A DNA stretch of 51,714 bases from Anaerolineales bacterium (GCA_029210945.1 JARGGH010000022.1:1-51714), one strand, 5' to 3'; shown: positions 26,314 through 34,679, counted from the first letter of the stretch. The notes: generated by a model not told the origin, from the letters alone. Program-made: numbers and translations.

Positions 26314-26781
26314 CTATCCATGCAGGCAGGCGGCCAAGTTTTGGCATTGTTTTTGGAGCAGTGTCCCCAGCGCTTCGAGTTCTTGCGGTTCGAAAAATCG
26401 TGAGCGCTGCAGGAGCGAGTTCAGGTGCGTTTCTGAGATAGCCTTCAGTTTTTCATGGCCGAGTTCGGTCAGAGTGACGCGCTGGGCGCGACCGTCTTCC
26501 GGGTCGTTGATGCGTTTGACCCATGCCTTTTCTTCGAGTTGACCGACGATACGGGTGATCGTGCTTTTAGAGAGCAGTAGTTGATCGCTGAGCGTTGTGA
26601 GCCGAACGCCTGGCCGGTCCGCGAGCAGGATCATCAAACGGTAGTGAGAGCTGATCAGATCATACTGGCGGAGCACCTGCTGGTCGCAGGCATCCTGCAA
26701 TACATAGAGTTCATGGATTAAGTGGTAATTGCGTAGGGGGAGGGGCGGATCGCCCCTTCGTTGGCGTGAACCTGTGCTCAT
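26314..26781 (-). CDS. MarR-family transcriptional regulator
   Basis: The start is placed at ATG 26781 (MSTGSRQ), about 155 residues. The fold is winged helix: helices around YDLISSHYRLMILLADRPG, then the recognition region LTTLSDQLLLSKSTITRIVG, then the wing RINDPEDGRAQRVTLTELG. These are classic MarR features (DPEDGRA). It probably binds the palindromes just upstream and controls itself and perhaps the glucan operon starting 137 bp later. The ligand is unknown. A MarR regulator for maltodextrin genes is unusual, since LacI or ROK regulators are more common. Confidence 0.85.
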   Translation of the reverse strand: MSTGSRQRRGDPPLPLRNYHLIHELYVLQDACDQQVLRQYDLISSHYRLMILLADRPGVRLTTLSDQLLLSKSTITRIVGQLEEKAWVKRINDPEDGRAQRVTLTELGHEKLKAISETHLNSLLQRSRFFEPQELEALGTLLQKQCQNLAACLHG

Positions 26782-26806
26782 GGACCACTGCCTTTGGCTG
26801 GTCCGC

Positions 26807-26830
26807 AATTAGTTGCGTGCGGAACTAATT
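26807..26830. promoter_or_regulatory. Perfect 8-8-8 palindrome, probable MarR operator
   Basis: AATTAGTT - GCGTGCGG - AACTAATT, with arms that are exact reverse complements. It lies 26 bases before the marR start and just downstream of a -10 box, covering the predicted start of transcription. This is the usual place for an autorepressor site. Confidence 0.7.
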
Positions 26831-26832
26831 AC

Positions 26833-26868
26833 ATCTTATCCTGTTTTTAGGACTTGTCAATGACAAGT
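26833..26868 (-). promoter_or_regulatory. marR promoter with a second palindrome over the -35
   Basis: On the minus strand TTGACA (26860-26855), a 16-base spacer and TAAGAT (26838-26833) form a good sigma-70-type promoter. The -35 hexamer lies inside ACTTGTCA-A-TGACAAGT (26852-26868), an exact 17-bp palindrome. A protein bound there would block or recruit polymerase. Confidence 0.6.
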
Positions 26869-27046
26869 ATTTTGACCGGAGATGTGGGGATTAGGGATCA
26901 GGCGCACAGAACCCTGAATTTCTCTTCCGGTTGATTTTTCCGCTACCCTGTACAGTTCCCAATAAACATGATATATTCTGTATCAGTAGGTTGCATGCAC
27001 GTTCTGTCTGGAAGTCGAAAGATCACGGCCCGAGCTGCAAAGCCCG

Positions 27047-27074
27047 GGTCGCTTTGTTTGAATACGAAGCGACC
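27047..27074 (+). promoter_or_regulatory. Hairpin in the cold-shock mRNA leader
   Basis: GGTCGCTT pairs exactly with AAGCGACC across a 12-base loop, just after another small stem (CCCG...CGGG). It lies 57 bases before the start codon. Structured leaders are typical of cold-shock genes and often respond to temperature; function here is inferred. Confidence 0.5.
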
Positions 27075-27131
27075 ACCGAGAACGAGTGAAGCGCCTTAAA
27101 ATAACACTTGCCTACAAGGAGGCAAAAAGAA

Positions 27132-27350
27132 ATGTCAGAACGTATTCTCGGTACGGTCAAATGGTTTAACGGTGGCAAAGGCTACGGTTTCATCGAGCGC
27201 GAAGAGGGAGAGGACGTATTCGTCCACTACTCCGCCATTCAGGCTGATGAGTTCGGATCCTTCCGCACGCTGGACGAAGGCCAGAAGGTCGAGTTCACCG
27301 TCGAGCAGGGCCCGAAAGGCCTGCAGGCCGCCAACGTCAAAACCGTCTAA
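27132..27350 (+). CDS. Cold-shock domain protein
   Basis: The start at 27132 follows AAGGAGG. The 72-residue protein is a single cold-shock domain: [15 protein letters not shown] (RNP1) and DVFVHYSAI (RNP2), ending in LQAANVKTV. It is a cytoplasmic single-stranded RNA/DNA binder that keeps mRNA unfolded. It has its own leader and a strong terminator, so it is monocistronic. Confidence 0.96.
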   Translation: MSERILGTVKWFNGGKGYGFIEREEGEDVFVHYSAIQADEFGSFRTLDEGQKVEFTVEQGPKGLQAANVKTV

Positions 27351-27374
27351 TCTTCAAAATTAGCGTTTGACAAT

Positions 27375-27406
27375 AAAAGGACTGCCCCTTAGGGCAGTCC
27401 TTTTTC
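27375..27406 (+). terminator. Rho-independent terminator of the cold-shock gene
   Basis: AAAGGACTGCCC pairs with GGGCAGTCCTTT around a CTTA loop, followed by a run of T. The stem starts about 25 bases after the stop codon. Confidence 0.9.
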
Positions 27407-27438
27407 TGTTCCATGCAAGGCTGTTCGTTTCGCTTCAG

Positions 27439-27470
27439 CGGCTGCGCCGCAGCCGTGAGCAAGCTCACGG
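27439..27470. repeat. Two overlapping palindromes between convergent genes
   Basis: CGGCTGCG-C-CGCAGCCG (27439-27455) overlaps CCGTGAGC-AA-GCTCACGG (27453-27470). The two stems compete for the same bases. They may be a REP-like unit or a backup terminator; neither has a T-run. Confidence 0.4.
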
Positions 27471-27559
27471 ACTCCTGATTCGTCGATGTGAGGGCGGTTT
27501 AGCGAAAATGGAGGGGCAACCTGGTGGGGTGCTCCTGCGAACAATGCGATGGTAAACCC

Positions 27560-28867
27560 TTAGGGAAGAGTGATGGTTCCGAGCAGCACGCCGCCTTCAG
27601 TCAGCAGCGTGAGCTCACCCGTTTCGATGTTGAGCTTTGAGATGCGCGGGCCATCTTTGACGATGACTCTCTTCCCATCGGGGGACCAGGATGCGGGAGC
27701 CAGCTCAAAGCGGGGTTCGCCAAAGTAAAGCTCGCCGGGCAGATTGTAGAGCATTTCGAATGACTGAGCGGCAAGGTCGAAACGCCAGATCTCAGAGCGT
27801 TCTTTCGCAATCGTCATCTTGTCGGTATTCAGCTGCACGATGTAGTAAATTGCATCGCCCTCTGGTTGCCAGACTGAATCTGTAATGGCTCTAGTGGCTG
27901 AATCGACGGGAGCCATGTCTGATGGAACCTTGGTTAGCTGCGGATTACATGGAACGGTGGATTTTGTGACACAATCTGAGTTGATTATCCCTATTTCGTT
28001 TGGCGCGATCTCAGATCCTGTCCGTATTTCGAAGAGGCTTCCATCCGGGCTCATCGGACCGAGCCAAAAGTCCAAACCCTTGCATACCGGATCCCAGATT
28101 GTTACGTCGACGAAGCAAGACGAATTGTTGCGAGCTTCAACATATATGATTTCGTTCCTATTCAGCCACAGCGGTTCTAAGAATAAGTATGACTTTGCAG
28201 AATCAGGAAGCTCCAAGGTCAGTTGATCGGTCGCATCATTGAGATTAATAAAATGCCAGGTCTGCTTTGACTCGGTGCACGCAAAGGCGATAAACTCTGG
28301 TCCGATCCCCATTGGGAGTGGAAGATCACAGGTTTCTTTAAAAGCCCGTACTTCATGAGAAGCAAGATCAATCAAATAAGATTCGCGAGCAGAGTATGAC
28401 ACTGGACGATACGAGACAAGGAAAGCATCTTCGTTGCGTGTCATCCCTTCTCCAATTATGGCGCTGTTTGCATCCAAGCCAAACGTGACGAGAGTTCCAC
28501 GGATGCCGGCCCAGGTAAGATAGTCCAGTGTTACCTCGCCTGCTTCATCTATGGTAATTTCTGAGCTAAGTAAAATGAGTACCTGTTCGTTTGCATGTTC
28601 CTCCCAGTCAGAAAACTCAATCGTCACCGCCAATTCATCGCTATCCAAGACTCGCGCTACCAGCGTTGGAGTGGGGTTTGTGGACCCCTCCTGAGTAGGC
28701 GTGCTTAAAGAGGAAGCCAATGTCGGACTCTCGGATACCTCTGGTGGCTGGGGAGTGCTCATCGATTGTTTATGAGGAGTTACAGTCCCAGCCTCAGGTG
28801 CGCACGCTGCGGCAAACGCTAGCGAGAGCGAGATGAACAGAAGCTTTTCAAGGTGAAATCGATTCAT
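27560..28867 (-). CDS. Lipoprotein with probable beta-propeller, function unknown
   Basis: This 435-residue product has the lipobox FAAAC (Cys22), then a Ser/Thr/Pro-rich linker to about residue 70. The rest is beta-rich with repeated blades such as SYLIDLASHEVRAF, PASWSPDGKRVIVKDG and ISKLNIETGELTLLTE, reminiscent of TolB/WD40-like propellers. It is anchored outside the membrane. The gene is more AT-rich than the nearby operons. It converges on the cold-shock gene. Confidence 0.65.
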   Translation of the reverse strand: MNRFHLEKLLFISLSLAFAAACAPEAGTVTPHKQSMSTPQPPEVSESPTLASSLSTPTQEGSTNPTPTLVARVLDSDELAVTIEFSDWEEHANEQVLILLSSEITIDEAGEVTLDYLTWAGIRGTLVTFGLDANSAIIGEGMTRNEDAFLVSYRPVSYSARESYLIDLASHEVRAFKETCDLPLPMGIGPEFIAFACTESKQTWHFINLNDATDQLTLELPDSAKSYLFLEPLWLNRNEIIYVEARNNSSCFVDVTIWDPVCKGLDFWLGPMSPDGSLFEIRTGSEIAPNEIGIINSDCVTKSTVPCNPQLTKVPSDMAPVDSATRAITDSVWQPEGDAIYYIVQLNTDKMTIAKERSEIWRFDLAAQSFEMLYNLPGELYFGEPRFELAPASWSPDGKRVIVKDGPRISKLNIETGELTLLTEGGVLLGTITLP

Positions 28868-28929
28868 TGATCCTAACCAATTCTGCGATTATGCTGCAAA
28901 CACGGATCATACCGTAGTTTAAAAGGTCC

Positions 28930-29430
28930 CTACGTGCTGACTGTAACTGCTGTTTGGGCTTCTCCACCTGAGGCTTTCTGCCATGCGCTCTCAAATTCGC
29001 TGATGACGATTGGCTCGCTCACTTCATTCGTGTACGGGTTGTAGTAAGTAATCTCATTTGTGTCACGATTAATTTCCCTGATTTCGACCCAGTGGTTGGT
29101 CTCACCGGAACCACTGACGACTCCATTCCTGTTAACATCGATCGTCACAAGCGCGATCATTTTCTTGCCTTCGGACAATAAGATTTCAGCTTGCTGTGTG
29201 TTAGCTGTGATCGCATCTCCATTCCACCCATTATCGCTGAATGCATCGATAAACTTATTGAGATCGGTACTGCCTGTAGGCGCATTCGGGTTTTGTAAGA
29301 TGTTTACAAATTCCTCACCAAGCTCATTGAAGCGCGCGAATCCCTCCTCCAACGACACACCCAATGCCTGCATCACTGCCAGTTCTCCACAGAGATTTTT
29401 ATGGGAGGTCGGTAGATGGCTGTAAACGCT
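28930..29430 (-). pseudogene. C-terminal C39-like domain cut off by an in-frame TAA
   Basis: In the same frame as the 897-residue protease gene, directly after its TAA (29431-29433), the reading continues SVYSHLPTSHKNLCGELAVM and then GVSLEEGFARF for a further 166 codons. It contains a second papain/C39-like triad: Cys in NLCGELAV (C912 of the joined protein), His in TNHWVEI (1011) and Asn in YYNPYTNE (1029). An internal GTG-ATG at 29376/29373 could start a 148-residue fragment, but that would lack the Cys. The domain is therefore lost unless the stop is read through or is a sequence error. Confidence 0.7.
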
Positions 29431-32124
29431 TTAAGGATATCCCATATCCTTGAAGAGCTGGAAAAGATTGAGGTTCTGCGCCGCGCCGCCGGCGTGGTAG
29501 GCTGACCAGCCATTTGAATCTTCGTAGCCAAATGTGTTGATCGGCCAGTTGCCATAGATGAGCGGTGAGTAATGATCAACTTCCTCGATCTCGGGTGCAA
29601 GATGTTCTCCGGGAATCCAGCCTGTGTAGGTGTTTCCGTTGAAAGTCCAGGAGACCTGGTAATACACGCAAGAGTTCCCCTCGTCATCAACACCAATATG
29701 ATAGTTTCCGTTCCAAACTACCTTCTCGCCCTGGGGCACACCCAGGAAGGCCTCGGACACATTCGCCGAATCTGGATCCGGGAAAGCATATAGATAATGT
29801 CCGTAACGTCGTGTAACAAATAAGTTGATCGGGAAGTCACCAACGGAGGTGCTTTCCCCCGCAGGCCAGGTCGCATCATCCAGTATGTGAAGTAAAAGAT
29901 CTGCTTCTGTGACTCCATATACCTGAGAAGCGAGACGCCATGTCTCTTCTGTCGGAGGAGTGATCAGATGATCGGATAGTGACAACAAGGTTCGAAATGC
30001 CTCAACGACTTCCGGGGTCAGCGTCGATCTCTCGAAATAGGAGGATGGAATCCCACCGCTTAGATACCAATCTGGAAGTCCAAGGAGTACATCTGCAGCC
30101 TCAGCCAAAATATCGCCAAACACGTCGCCCGGACGCAGGGTTGAGGTGATGCGCTGAATTTCAGCGCGGAGGGCATCCACTTCAAGACGCGCTGAGTCAA
30201 TCAATGCCTGTCGCTCTGCTTGGCTCATGTGATACCAGTAATATTCCAACGTAGCATCTCTAGCCGCGAGCGAATTGTCCGGTACTATCAAATCAGCAGG
30301 ATCAACAGTTTGCTGGTAACCTGCGATGACCCAACCGTGAGTCATCTCGCCATTAAGCATCATCGCTATCGATTTCCAATTTGTGCCGTTAACGGTTATC
30401 GTGGCACCGGTGTAATAGAAGTAATCGCCGGCTGAGATCCAGGCAAGATGTTCGGAGTCCCCCGAGGGTTCCGCCCTGAAATGCATATTTCCTGTCGCTT
30501 GCCTGAGTTGCGGCTGGAAGTCATCCTCGAAGAGCGATTGAAGGTACATCTCCTTCGTTGGAAAATTACCTCCGGGATTGGCCCTGAATGGATCCCAGTC
30601 CATGTTCGCTGTCTCAACGGGCAGGGGCTCTTCATTAATCGCCACGCTGGCAGGATCATCCACCAGCGTCCACTCGTACATGCCCGTCGGCGCGTTGATC
30701 GTGATTTCCTTCTGGCGCGGGATGTCCCTCAAGCCGTCCTGAACGTACTGTTTCTCGTAAACCGGTTCGTCGCGTTCGATGACGTAATGACCGCGCTGGA
30801 CTTGCTTCTCCACGATCCTGGGGATCCAGCGGTGCTTGACTTTCTTCCAGGTTACTTTTTTCACCTTCTTATACTTCGGCACCTTCTGGACGGATTTTTT
30901 CCAGCCCGATGGGGTTGGATACCACTTTGTTTTGTAGGTATAGCCCGCGAACTGGGTCTCCCATTTTGTCTTCTTTACCCGCTTATATTCCCAGTGGCCT
31001 TTGTCCTCTGTGACCGTCACATAGCGCGGCACTTTCTCGGTCACGGTCCGGGTGCCAACCTGGATGTCCTTCCAGACCATATTCGGCACCTGGTCGTAAA
31101 CGGTGATCACCTCGGTGCGCTGGTCGTAAAATTGCCCTCCCTTGATCCACATCTTTCCAGGCGGCGCGCTGGACGGCTTTTCCTTTGAGATCATCACTTT
31201 CGCGGAATCCCCCGTCGACGTGCCGGTGGTCTCAGATCCACTCACAATCGCCCCGCCCACGCCGCGCCGGCGCGTGTCCGTGAGGACGCCCGGTCCGAGC
31301 GCCAGCGTGGCCATCATCGCCGCAAACAAAGCCGTCCAGGGTGCATAGTCCGGGCTGCCAACCGCCGGCGGTGCTCCAGCCACGGCCACGCCGCTGTTGC
31401 CCTGCAGATCCCACAGACGCATGAACTCCGCCAGCGAGACGACGCGCTCGCCGAGGATCGGGTCGCTGTAGGCCACCTGGCTCCAGTCCTCGGCGATGCC
31501 GGTCAGAGTGACGAAGTGACCGGGCTGGTCGGGACCGTTGGCGCCCAGATCCACGACGAGCGGCCGCCCGGCATCCAGCTCGGCGCGCAACTGCTCGAGG
31601 TTCCAGCCGTGGAACGCCACCGATCCGCCGTAGCCGAAGGACTGCGCCGCCCGGGCGAGCTCCTCGGCGCCGGTGCCGAATTCGTACAAGTAATCGTGTG
31701 AAGTCAAGTAATCCAGAATCGCTGCGGAGGAGGGGGCCTCGCCCTGGAGACCGTCGAGCGCCATGCCCAGCGCCTGCACGCCGCAGGAGACGTCGGAGGG
31801 GTCCTGGCTGCGAAGGCGGACCTCAATCGGGTTCAAATTCGGAAGAGCCTGCGTGTTGGATGAAGGCGCGGCGCTTATCGGCTCGAGGACCGCCGGCAGC
31901 GGCATCGAAAACGGCGCCGGCTGCACGGGCAGGGCGTATGGATCCGCGGCGGCGGACTGCTCGCCAGCGTGCCTTGAAACCACCACCTGCCGCGATTGGG
32001 GCGGGTCGACCGGGCAGTCTTCGACGCCGTCGCCACAGCCAGCGTGGACGGCGGCTGTCCAGAACGCAAGCGCGGCGACCGCTGCGGTCGCCGCAATCAG
32101 GAAACGCTTCCAGGTGTGCATCAT
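29431..32124 (-). CDS. Secreted C39-family peptidase-like protein with SH3 domains (interrupted at 3' end)
   Basis: A signal peptide (FLIAATAAVAALAFWTAAVHA) is followed by a C39_2-type domain: C114 in DVSCGVQALGMAL, H203 in PGHFVTLTGI and D221 in YSDPILGE. A hydrophobic segment follows at about 258-278. Next is an extremely basic and aromatic stretch at about 330-470 (KVPKYKKVKKVTWKKVKHRW). Two SH3-like regions then appear, about 575-650 (NMHFRAEPSGDSEHLAW) and about 790-865 (TGWIPGEHLAPEIE). The product ends FKDMGYP at a TAA, but the same frame continues into a second C39-like domain. Base composition changes near 30,600: the 3' part is much AT-richer. Role: probably cell-surface proteolysis or cell-wall binding. 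Confidence 0.75.
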   Translation of the reverse strand: MMHTWKRFLIAATAAVAALAFWTAAVHAGCGDGVEDCPVDPPQSRQVVVSRHAGEQSAAADPYALPVQPAPFSMPLPAVLEPISAAPSSNTQALPNLNPIEVRLRSQDPSDVSCGVQALGMALDGLQGEAPSSAAILDYLTSHDYLYEFGTGAEELARAAQSFGYGGSVAFHGWNLEQLRAELDAGRPLVVDLGANGPDQPGHFVTLTGIAEDWSQVAYSDPILGERVVSLAEFMRLWDLQGNSGVAVAGAPPAVGSPDYAPWTALFAAMMATLALGPGVLTDTRRRGVGGAIVSGSETTGTSTGDSAKVMISKEKPSSAPPGKMWIKGGQFYDQRTEVITVYDQVPNMVWKDIQVGTRTVTEKVPRYVTVTEDKGHWEYKRVKKTKWETQFAGYTYKTKWYPTPSGWKKSVQKVPKYKKVKKVTWKKVKHRWIPRIVEKQVQRGHYVIERDEPVYEKQYVQDGLRDIPRQKEITINAPTGMYEWTLVDDPASVAINEEPLPVETANMDWDPFRANPGGNFPTKEMYLQSLFEDDFQPQLRQATGNMHFRAEPSGDSEHLAWISAGDYFYYTGATITVNGTNWKSIAMMLNGEMTHGWVIAGYQQTVDPADLIVPDNSLAARDATLEYYWYHMSQAERQALIDSARLEVDALRAEIQRITSTLRPGDVFGDILAEAADVLLGLPDWYLSGGIPSSYFERSTLTPEVVEAFRTLLSLSDHLITPPTEETWRLASQVYGVTEADLLLHILDDATWPAGESTSVGDFPINLFVTRRYGHYLYAFPDPDSANVSEAFLGVPQGEKVVWNGNYHIGVDDEGNSCVYYQVSWTFNGNTYTGWIPGEHLAPEIEEVDHYSPLIYGNWPINTFGYEDSNGWSAYHAGGAAQNLNLFQLFKDMGYP

Positions 32125-32283
32125 GTCGACCCCCTTCCCGGTGCACGCGGAGATAGGACCGAGGTCCTATAAGTGTTTCCATCCTACAAGATTTGCTAAG
32201 GGGAGTCAAACGGGTTTGGGATTGGGGATCGGGTGCCTGGACGACGCCCCATCCCCGATTCCTGTTTATGGAGCCCAGACACT

Positions 32284-32367
32284 TTCACCCTCACCCCGAA
32301 CCCTCTCCCCTCGAGGGCGAGGGGGGCTTTTTGCTGTTGCCTGGTGACCCTGAGTGCCTGGGCGCCT
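32284..32367. repeat. 84-bp perfect direct repeat, copy A
   Basis: Identical to 32524-32607, exactly 240 bp away. It begins TTCACCCTCACCCCGAACC, contains the palindrome CCCTCGAGGG and then GGGGGGCTTTTTGC, and ends GTGCCTGGGCGCCT. The CTCGAG palindrome with following T-run resembles a terminator. Confidence 0.9.
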
Positions 32368-32380
32368 GGGTGACCGGGTG

Positions 32381-32472
32381 CCCATCAAACCTTCCCGAGG
32401 AGCGAACGCGACGGTGCGATCTCCCTTGTGGAACTGGGAGATTGCCACGCCGCCTATGGCGGCTCGCAATGA
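32381..32472. repeat. Dispersed intergenic repeat, second locus
   Basis: Homologous to 7076-7171. Shared blocks include CCCATCAAACC, GAGGAGCG, GCGATCT, GGGAGATTGCCACGCCGCC (one mismatch) and GGCGGCTCGCAATGA. The core AGATTGCCACGCC...GGCTCGCAATGA is a familiar style of bacterial interspersed repeat. Confidence 0.65.
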
Positions 32473-32523
32473 CATGCAATTTATAGCCGCCTGATCCCCG
32501 ATCCCTGATCACACCCAAACTAC

Positions 32524-32607
32524 TTCACCCTCACCCCGAACCCTCTCCCCTCGAGGGCGAGGGGGGCTTTTTGCTGTTGCCTGGTGACCCTGAGTGCCTG
32601 GGCGCCT
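32524..32607. repeat. 84-bp perfect direct repeat, copy B
   Basis: Identical to 32284-32367. The perfect identity suggests recent duplication of the 240-bp unit or active spread of the element. Confidence 0.9.
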
Positions 32608-32699
32608 TATTGCCTGGTCCCTGATTCCAGATCCCTAATCCTATTATTTAATGCTATTCTCTTTAGGAAGAATCCCGATTTCCCGAGAGGAGATCACCG

Positions 32700-33797
32700 A
32701 TGAAGAAATTTTCCCTGTGGACATTGACCGCCTTCGTGCTGCTGATTTCTGTAGGCTGTACGCTCCCGGCAAACCAGGAAAACGACCTGGACGCGATCGT
32801 CGCTGCGACGCTTGCAGCGGTCGACACGCTTGAGGCGCTGGTCCCGCCGGATACACCGGTCCCCTCTGCGACGCCGCAAATCCCAGATGAACCGGCGCCG
32901 ACGCCAACCCCCGAGTTCTCCCCGACCCCGATGTCTGATACGGAGGCGATCAAGGCGGCCATGCTCGAGTACCTGGAGAACCCTGTGGACGAGGCGACGA
33001 TCACGGTTTCCGAGATTGAGGGGGACATCGCCCGCGGGGGCTTGCAGGGCGCGTACTTCCTGGCTGCGAAAGAGGGCGGTTCATGGAAGATCGTCTATGC
33101 TGGCCAATCGACGCCTTACTGTCGTGACATCGATCCTTATGATTTTCCGACCTCCTGGATCTCACAATGCCTGGCGAACGATGGCTCGATTGTCGAGCGT
33201 GACGCGAGCGATCAGCACCCTGACATCTCCGCCCTGGGCGCGCCGACCTGGACCGATTCGATGGACAGCCAGGGGCGCTGGTACCTGGTCAGTACCGCGA
33301 ACACCCTCTTCAAGATCGAGGGCGGGGCGCTCGTGATGACCGCCATCGAGCCGGGCTTCGATGAGTGGGGCATCGCCGCCGGGGCCGATCAAGCCGATTT
33401 CTACCTGGAGGTGACCGCCAAGACCGGATCCCAGTGCAGTGGTCTGGACAGCTATGGGGTTATCTTCCGTGTGCCCGACCCGAGCCGCGGCTACGTCTTC
33501 CAACTCTCTTGCGATGGCCGTTTCCAGCTCTACCTATGGGATGGATCGCAATACACCGGATTGCAGAACTGGCGGGCAAACGATGCCATCAAAGCCGGCC
33601 CGGACAAAGAGAATAAGCTCGGTGTGATGGTGGTGGATAAAAAAGTCAAACTCTATGCTAATGACCAGTTGCTTGGCGAATATACCATCGAGGAATATGA
33701 CCAGGGCCGCTTCGGATTGGTGGTTGGAGCGAGCGAGACGGACAATTTCAAGGTGGAGGTCGAGACCGTCCGGTTCTGGGATCTTGGCGGCAGTTAG
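32700..33797 (+). CDS. Lipoprotein with C-terminal lectin-like beta-sandwich
   Basis: GAGAGGAG lies upstream of ATG 32700. The 365-residue product has a lipobox (ISVGC, Cys20) and a Thr/Pro linker (PTPTPEFSPTP). A small domain follows at about 80-185. The C-terminal ~180 residues (WTDSMDSQGRWYLV ... GVIFRVPDPSRGYVFQLSCDG ... VKLYANDQLLGEY ... GRFGLVVGA) have the strand pattern of concanavalin-like or 3-keto-disaccharide hydrolase-like folds. It is surface-anchored and probably binds glycans. It stands alone. Confidence 0.7.
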   Translation: MKKFSLWTLTAFVLLISVGCTLPANQENDLDAIVAATLAAVDTLEALVPPDTPVPSATPQIPDEPAPTPTPEFSPTPMSDTEAIKAAMLEYLENPVDEATITVSEIEGDIARGGLQGAYFLAAKEGGSWKIVYAGQSTPYCRDIDPYDFPTSWISQCLANDGSIVERDASDQHPDISALGAPTWTDSMDSQGRWYLVSTANTLFKIEGGALVMTAIEPGFDEWGIAAGADQADFYLEVTAKTGSQCSGLDSYGVIFRVPDPSRGYVFQLSCDGRFQLYLWDGSQYTGLQNWRANDAIKAGPDKENKLGVMVVDKKVKLYANDQLLGEYTIEEYDQGRFGLVVGASETDNFKVEVETVRFWDLGGS

Positions 33798-33962
33798 ACA
33801 AGGCGCTGGAAGTCTGATCATCAAATATCTCGAGGGCACGCACTGGCAAATTCGGGGTTCCCTCAAGCCCTGTCGATCGCTGCGCTGGAGCAACCCGGGG
33901 ATCGATCGGGGTTGGACTGGAAACCGAACATCATAATAAGCTGTTGAAGTTCAGGAGACATC

Positions 33963-34454
33963 ATGGCTGATATCAACGTTCTCGTCGACGAATTTCTTGC
34001 CCGGAAGTCGGTCGCGGTTGTGGGCGTATCCGATCGTCGTGATACCGGCTGCAACATGGCCTACGAGCGATTTAAGCAAGCGGGTTATGAGGTCATCCCG
34101 ATCAACCCGCGCATCAGCGAATATGACGGCAGGATCTGCTATCCGGACCTCGGCTCGATTCCCTCCACGCCGGATGCGGTTTTCATCCTTGCCAACCCCC
34201 AGGTGACCGAAGCGATCGTGGATGAATGCATCGAGTTGGGCATCATGCACGTCTGGATGCACTGCATGATGGGCACCAAACCGGGGCTCGCCGCCGGCAT
34301 GACCAGCGTTTCTCAGGACGCTGTCCAGCGCTGCCGGGAGCACGGCCTCCAGGTGATCCCCGGATCCTGCCCGAACCAGTTCCTGAAACCTGATTTTGGT
34401 CACCGGATGATGCGGGTGATGTGGCGCGCACTCGGCTTTATGCGCGTGCCATAA
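33963..34454 (+). CDS. CoA-binding Rossmann-fold protein
   Basis: CAGGAG precedes the ATG. The 163-residue protein matches the small CoA_binding_2 family: SVAVVGVSDRRDTGCNMAY (nucleotide loop), VIPINPRISEYDGRICYPDL, DAVFILANPQVT, and VWMHCMMGT. It is cytoplasmic. Relatives are related to the CoA-binding domain of succinyl-CoA synthetase; the function is not established. The next gene is about 225 bp away. Confidence 0.85.
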   Translation: MADINVLVDEFLARKSVAVVGVSDRRDTGCNMAYERFKQAGYEVIPINPRISEYDGRICYPDLGSIPSTPDAVFILANPQVTEAIVDECIELGIMHVWMHCMMGTKPGLAAGMTSVSQDAVQRCREHGLQVIPGSCPNQFLKPDFGHRMMRVMWRALGFMRVP

Positions 34455-34679
34455 GCACCGGACCGGCCCTGGATCAAGTCCCGGGGAACCTCTCTCTGTC
34501 GTTAGATCGCTAGAGGAAATCAAGCTCTCGCCGCAGTCAACGATGGACAACAGCCCTTCGCAACAGGTCATTGGAGAGAATGGGCGCATCCCACCACCAG
34601 AAGGCCGGGTCGATGATTTATAATTGCGCCCAATTCTGAGAGGGGGGTGCAGTGCACTGCCTGGCCGAGATTAACCGCA

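Larger units (their letters stand above)
26831..27131. other. Divergent control region of marR and the cold-shock gene
   Basis: This ~300-bp stretch has no gene. It contains the marR promoter and palindromes at its left, and the leader of the cold-shock gene at its right. Confidence 0.6.
32125..32699. other. Repeat-filled intergenic region
   Basis: This 575-bp gap lies between divergent genes and holds the repeat copies listed here. It also has words such as GATCCCTGAT and GATTCCTG that recur in most long gaps of this window. No gene or RNA is recognised; the promoter of the 32700 gene should be at its right end. Confidence 0.6.

Noticed and set aside
32284..32607. Direct repeats considered as a CRISPR array
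   Set aside because: Only two copies of 84 bp with a 156-bp interval, no regular spacers and no cas genes.
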